This document shows positions 61,234-64,000 of a DNA stretch of 64,000 nt, one piece after another. The DNA is from Piper betle (taxonomy: Eukaryota; Streptophyta; Magnoliopsida; Piperales; Piperaceae). The stretch covers positions 1 through 64,000 of the forward strand of contig JAURVB010013358.1 in NCBI GenBank assembly GCA_033002965.1, read 5' to 3'. Made by a program: the position numbers and the translations under genes. The stretch's first letter is position 1, and each line of letters starts with the position of its first letter. The notes under the pieces are model-generated. The model was given only the letters and a program-made list of their open reading frames with translations. It did no database searches and was not told where the DNA came from.

Positions 61234-62340
61234 TATATATATATATATTTCTTAAGTCAACTTCACTTATAGCCTATTAAGTTAAGATAGGTACATGAGT
61301 TATATGACATGAAGTATGACTCCATAAATCATGGAGTAGATTTGATAAAGAAAGCTTTAATTTGTAGTCAGAATAAAAATGTAATACTCTTGATATTTGA
61401 CTTGTTAAAAAACTCAACTTCTTGAAATTAAATATCTAGATAATATATATATAGATCACTTGTGTCTACTTGTCTTTAATTAATTAACACAACATAAAAT
61501 CTTATTTTTATAAATTCAAATATTTAAATTGAACACTTGGTCTGCCATTTTAATTTAGAAATTTATTTAAATAAACATTAATTTTAATTCGAATCAAACT
61601 CAACTTAGCTCCATTTTCAATTAATTTGAAATGCTACAAAAAATTTAAGCTTTCTCTACGGTTTAATAAACTTAAGATACACTATAAAATCATGACAAAA
61701 AGTCAGGTTGTGAAAAATAAGATGGCAAAGAGTAGGGCAACAAAAAGTTTTTCCACAATTTTAGGTGTACACTTATCTATAAATATAGAGACAATATAAG
61801 ATTATTTCTCTACGATTCTAATAACCGTGGGAAAAAAAGTGGTGAAAAGTAAAACTTACTTTTACTATTTTTTTAAGAAGTGGAGAAAGCCACTTTTTTG
61901 TGATGAATTATAATTTTAAAGGCGGACAAGTCACTTTGAGACAAGCAAAACCAGGTTATAATTCGATTGGTGAGCAATATCCTTAGTGGATAATATTAAT
62001 TCATATATACCAAAAAACCATATTAATAGTTATTTTTAAATTATTTTCCAAATTTATATCCTTCTCCTTTTTTTTATTTTTATTTTTAACTAGCATTCGT
62101 TAGCTTATCCAAAAAATATTACAGAAGCTAGTGATTCAGCTCAATAAAACATATTATGTTTAGCACCTGACAAACATGTTTACAACTACCTTTACTTCTC
62201 TATTTTTCGACAACAACACATAAGTAAGTCCAAGAAATTACTTTCATAATATTCTTACTAATAGCATATTTAACGGCACGAGCAACTACTTCTAGCTGTA
62301 ACTCAGCCTCTTTTACGGATTTCCTTCAGCTAACTCCTGA
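61234..62340. other. AT-rich intergenic DNA
   Basis: Begins with a TA run at 61234-61247 that flanks the GC-rich element. No genes or clear repeats seen. Confidence 0.55.
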
Positions 62341-63260
62341 TACTGCAAACACAATTGAATTCGACACATTATACTGAACAAACACCTAATCAGCTCCCCA
62401 GGTTGTAAACACAATTGAATTACACATAATATATTGAACAAACACCAAACCAGATTTTATGTCCTTCTTAAAGAAACTACTACTTGTTGCAAATTGAACC
62501 TGTGGTAAAATCAGAAGAATATTCACTGAAGTTTGGGCCCTCTGATAAATATTTTTCTCTAAAATGATTTGAGTAGGATGAACCAAAGAAATGATCTTAT
62601 TTGTCCTCACTCAAATAATTCGAAGTAGGCCATCAATCTAGATATCCTCATTTTGCTCAAATCTCATCTTATTTTGAAAAAATCAAATCGAGTCCTAAAT
62701 AACTAAACTAGTTAGAAGAATGCTCGGAAATTTACTCGAGAAAATATGGCCCCAATCAAGTACATTACAAACAAGATCAGTTGGAGACCTCCAATTCCAA
62801 TGCTCCCACCTTATGCCAATAATGCCAAACATCAACGTCGATACCGGAGGACATTTCCAAAATGGATGTAGTATAAATTCATCTTTGCTATGAAAACAAC
62901 ATCAAGTTTCTACCAGGATGTTCTTCTTCTTCAAAACATCCGAGCTAGGTAAACACTCATTAGCAATGCACCAACTAAGAAGACCATGTCTTGGTGGTAA
63001 TCTACTTCTCCAACATTTCTTCTAATAAATATCATTATAAATATAATAATCATGTTCCTGAAAATACAACTAGGCTAGAAATTCGGTAAAAAACTTACCT
63101 CTGGGCTCCTGTCCAAATAAAATAATCAGACAAATCAAGATTAGACTGTAAAATTTTCAAAATAGAACTAGCATGAGAAGGATCAAAGACTCAATTGATC
63201 TTATCCTCATCCCATCTATCACCGATGGGAGACATGAGAGATAAAACATGATCAAATGCC
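62340..63260 (-). pseudogene. LINE-type ORF2 remnant (reverse-transcriptase zinc-binding and adjoining region)
   Basis: On the minus strand, three-frame reading recovers the C-terminal part of a plant non-LTR retrotransposon ORF2. At 63240-63100: MSPIGDRWDEDKIN, stop, VFDPSHASSILKI, SDYFIWTGAQR. At 63030-62880: RLPPRHGLLSWCIANECLPS-SDVLKKKNILVE, stop, CCFHSKDEFILHPFWKC, which is the zf-RVT pattern of L-P-x-K-x-W, LPT-x-LK, C...C...H-L...C. At 62605-62390: NKIISLVHPTQIILEKNIYQ followed by AQTSVN, resembling the linker before the RNase H-like domain. Stops and frame changes show it is inactive. The reverse-transcriptase core would lie further right but was not found; the LTR copy at 63314 interrupts there. 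Confidence 0.72.
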
Positions 63261-63313
63261 AAATGAGACTAGTCGACAACTAAAGATGGTATAGCTTCTG
63301 CAATATATGGAGC

Positions 63314-64000
63314 TGATAAAGTTATTATTCTTTGAATTTCATATTGAGTTTTTTGTCTTGTATTGAGTAATTTTTATTTTAATTTTATTAGTTTAAAAGT
63401 TTATTATATATTATTAATAATGTGAGAAATTATTGTGATTTTCATGTAAAAAGTGTTAATTAATGTCGTTTTAACACGATATAAGAGTTAGAAGGTAATT
63501 CGAAATCAATTTGGGGCAAAATCGGGCCAAAAAGTGTAACCTAAAATTTATAACCGAGAGTAGAATGCTTGAGCGCTAGGAATAGAGCGCTCGAGCACTA
63601 GCCTTTCTGTTAAGAAAGTGTTATGACCAAGAACTGAGTGCTTGAGTGCCTGGATTTTGAGTGATCGAGCGCTGGCAGTGGAAAACTTGATTTATTTGGT
63701 ATTTCTTGAGATTACTTGAAATATTTGGTTAGATCATTTATAAAATTGATTAGGGTTTTAAAAAAGAGGAACAACATTGGATGACAAAGTGACGGCATGA
63801 AAGACGAGAAAGAAGGACATAGAAGTTGGATCAGAAGAAGAAGACGCTTTCTTCAAAAGAGTTTTTCTTATTTTGATGTACTTTTTTGTAATTAAATGAT
63901 GCCAATCTTATCACATGAATTTCATGAGTTTAATCAAATACTTTATGGAGTAAATTCTTTTCTAGGATTTTCAATGACACCCAGTACATGGATTAATAAA
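63314..64000 (-). mobile_element. LTR, second copy of the 42.5-kb solo LTR family, truncated by window end
   Basis: Reverse complement of the 3' part of the LTR at 42500-43703: starts TGATAAAGTTATTATTCTTT, matching the complement of that LTR's end, and continues through the GAGCGCT words (63575-63600) and the AGTTTTTCTTATTTTGAT block. The terminus TGAT at 63314 marks the exact LTR boundary next to the LINE remnant. Whether it is a solo LTR or the end of a full element cannot be told because it leaves the window. Confidence 0.88.

Overview
This is a piece of an angiosperm nuclear chromosome. Genes have many short exons with GT-AG introns, proteins are plant-specific (a chloroplast DUF1517/FLAP1 pair, an ASHH3-type SET methyltransferase, a neprosin-domain protein, an AG-peptide, a type 1 lipid transfer protein), intergenic DNA is AT-rich, and transposable elements are nested. 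The sequence does not let me decide between monocot and eudicot. No rRNA, tRNA, CRISPR or prokaryotic signal was seen. Exon coordinates were derived by hand from splice consensus, reading-frame continuity and remembered family conservation; no search was run.

Layout. 1-5.9 kb: two minus-strand DUF1517 genes in tandem. The left one is a decayed pseudogene; the right one is well conserved but carries one apparent frameshift in exon 1. 6.8-11.7 kb: ASHH3/SDG7-like histone methyltransferase gene (minus), with a probable GC-rich promoter/5' leader near 12.4-12.6 kb. 15.3-15.65 kb: a small one-membrane-span protein gene (plus). 16.5-22.35 kb: two copies of a roughly 3-kb repeat in inverted orientation, joined end to end. 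25.7-28.0 kb: neprosin-domain gene (plus). 30.8-31.0 kb: AG-peptide gene (minus). 35.6-36.5 kb: DUF1639 gene (plus). 37.5-40.4 kb: 12-exon plastid-type PNPOx/DUF2470 gene (minus). 40.7-46.1 kb: a third copy of the 3-kb repeat, interrupted by a hAT-like element with an 8-bp target duplication, a 1.2-kb solo LTR with a 5-bp target duplication, and a further insert of about 1.1 kb with a 42-bp minisatellite. 48.9-49.9 kb: DUF6821-type membrane protein gene (minus). 53.4-53.8 kb: type 1 nsLTP gene (minus). 54-60.5 kb: AT-rich DNA with a degenerate tandem array. 60.57-61.23 kb: a very GC-rich element whose two ends each carry two perfect hairpins. 62.3-63.3 kb: LINE-type remnant (minus). 63.3 kb to the edge: a second copy of the LTR family seen at 42.5 kb.

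The genes do not form a functional cluster; they are ordinary, mostly single-copy-looking genes separated by repeats. The least explained structures are the paired-hairpin GC-rich element, the inverted 3-kb repeat pair with its TGTAACACCCC ends, and the many-times-invaded third copy.
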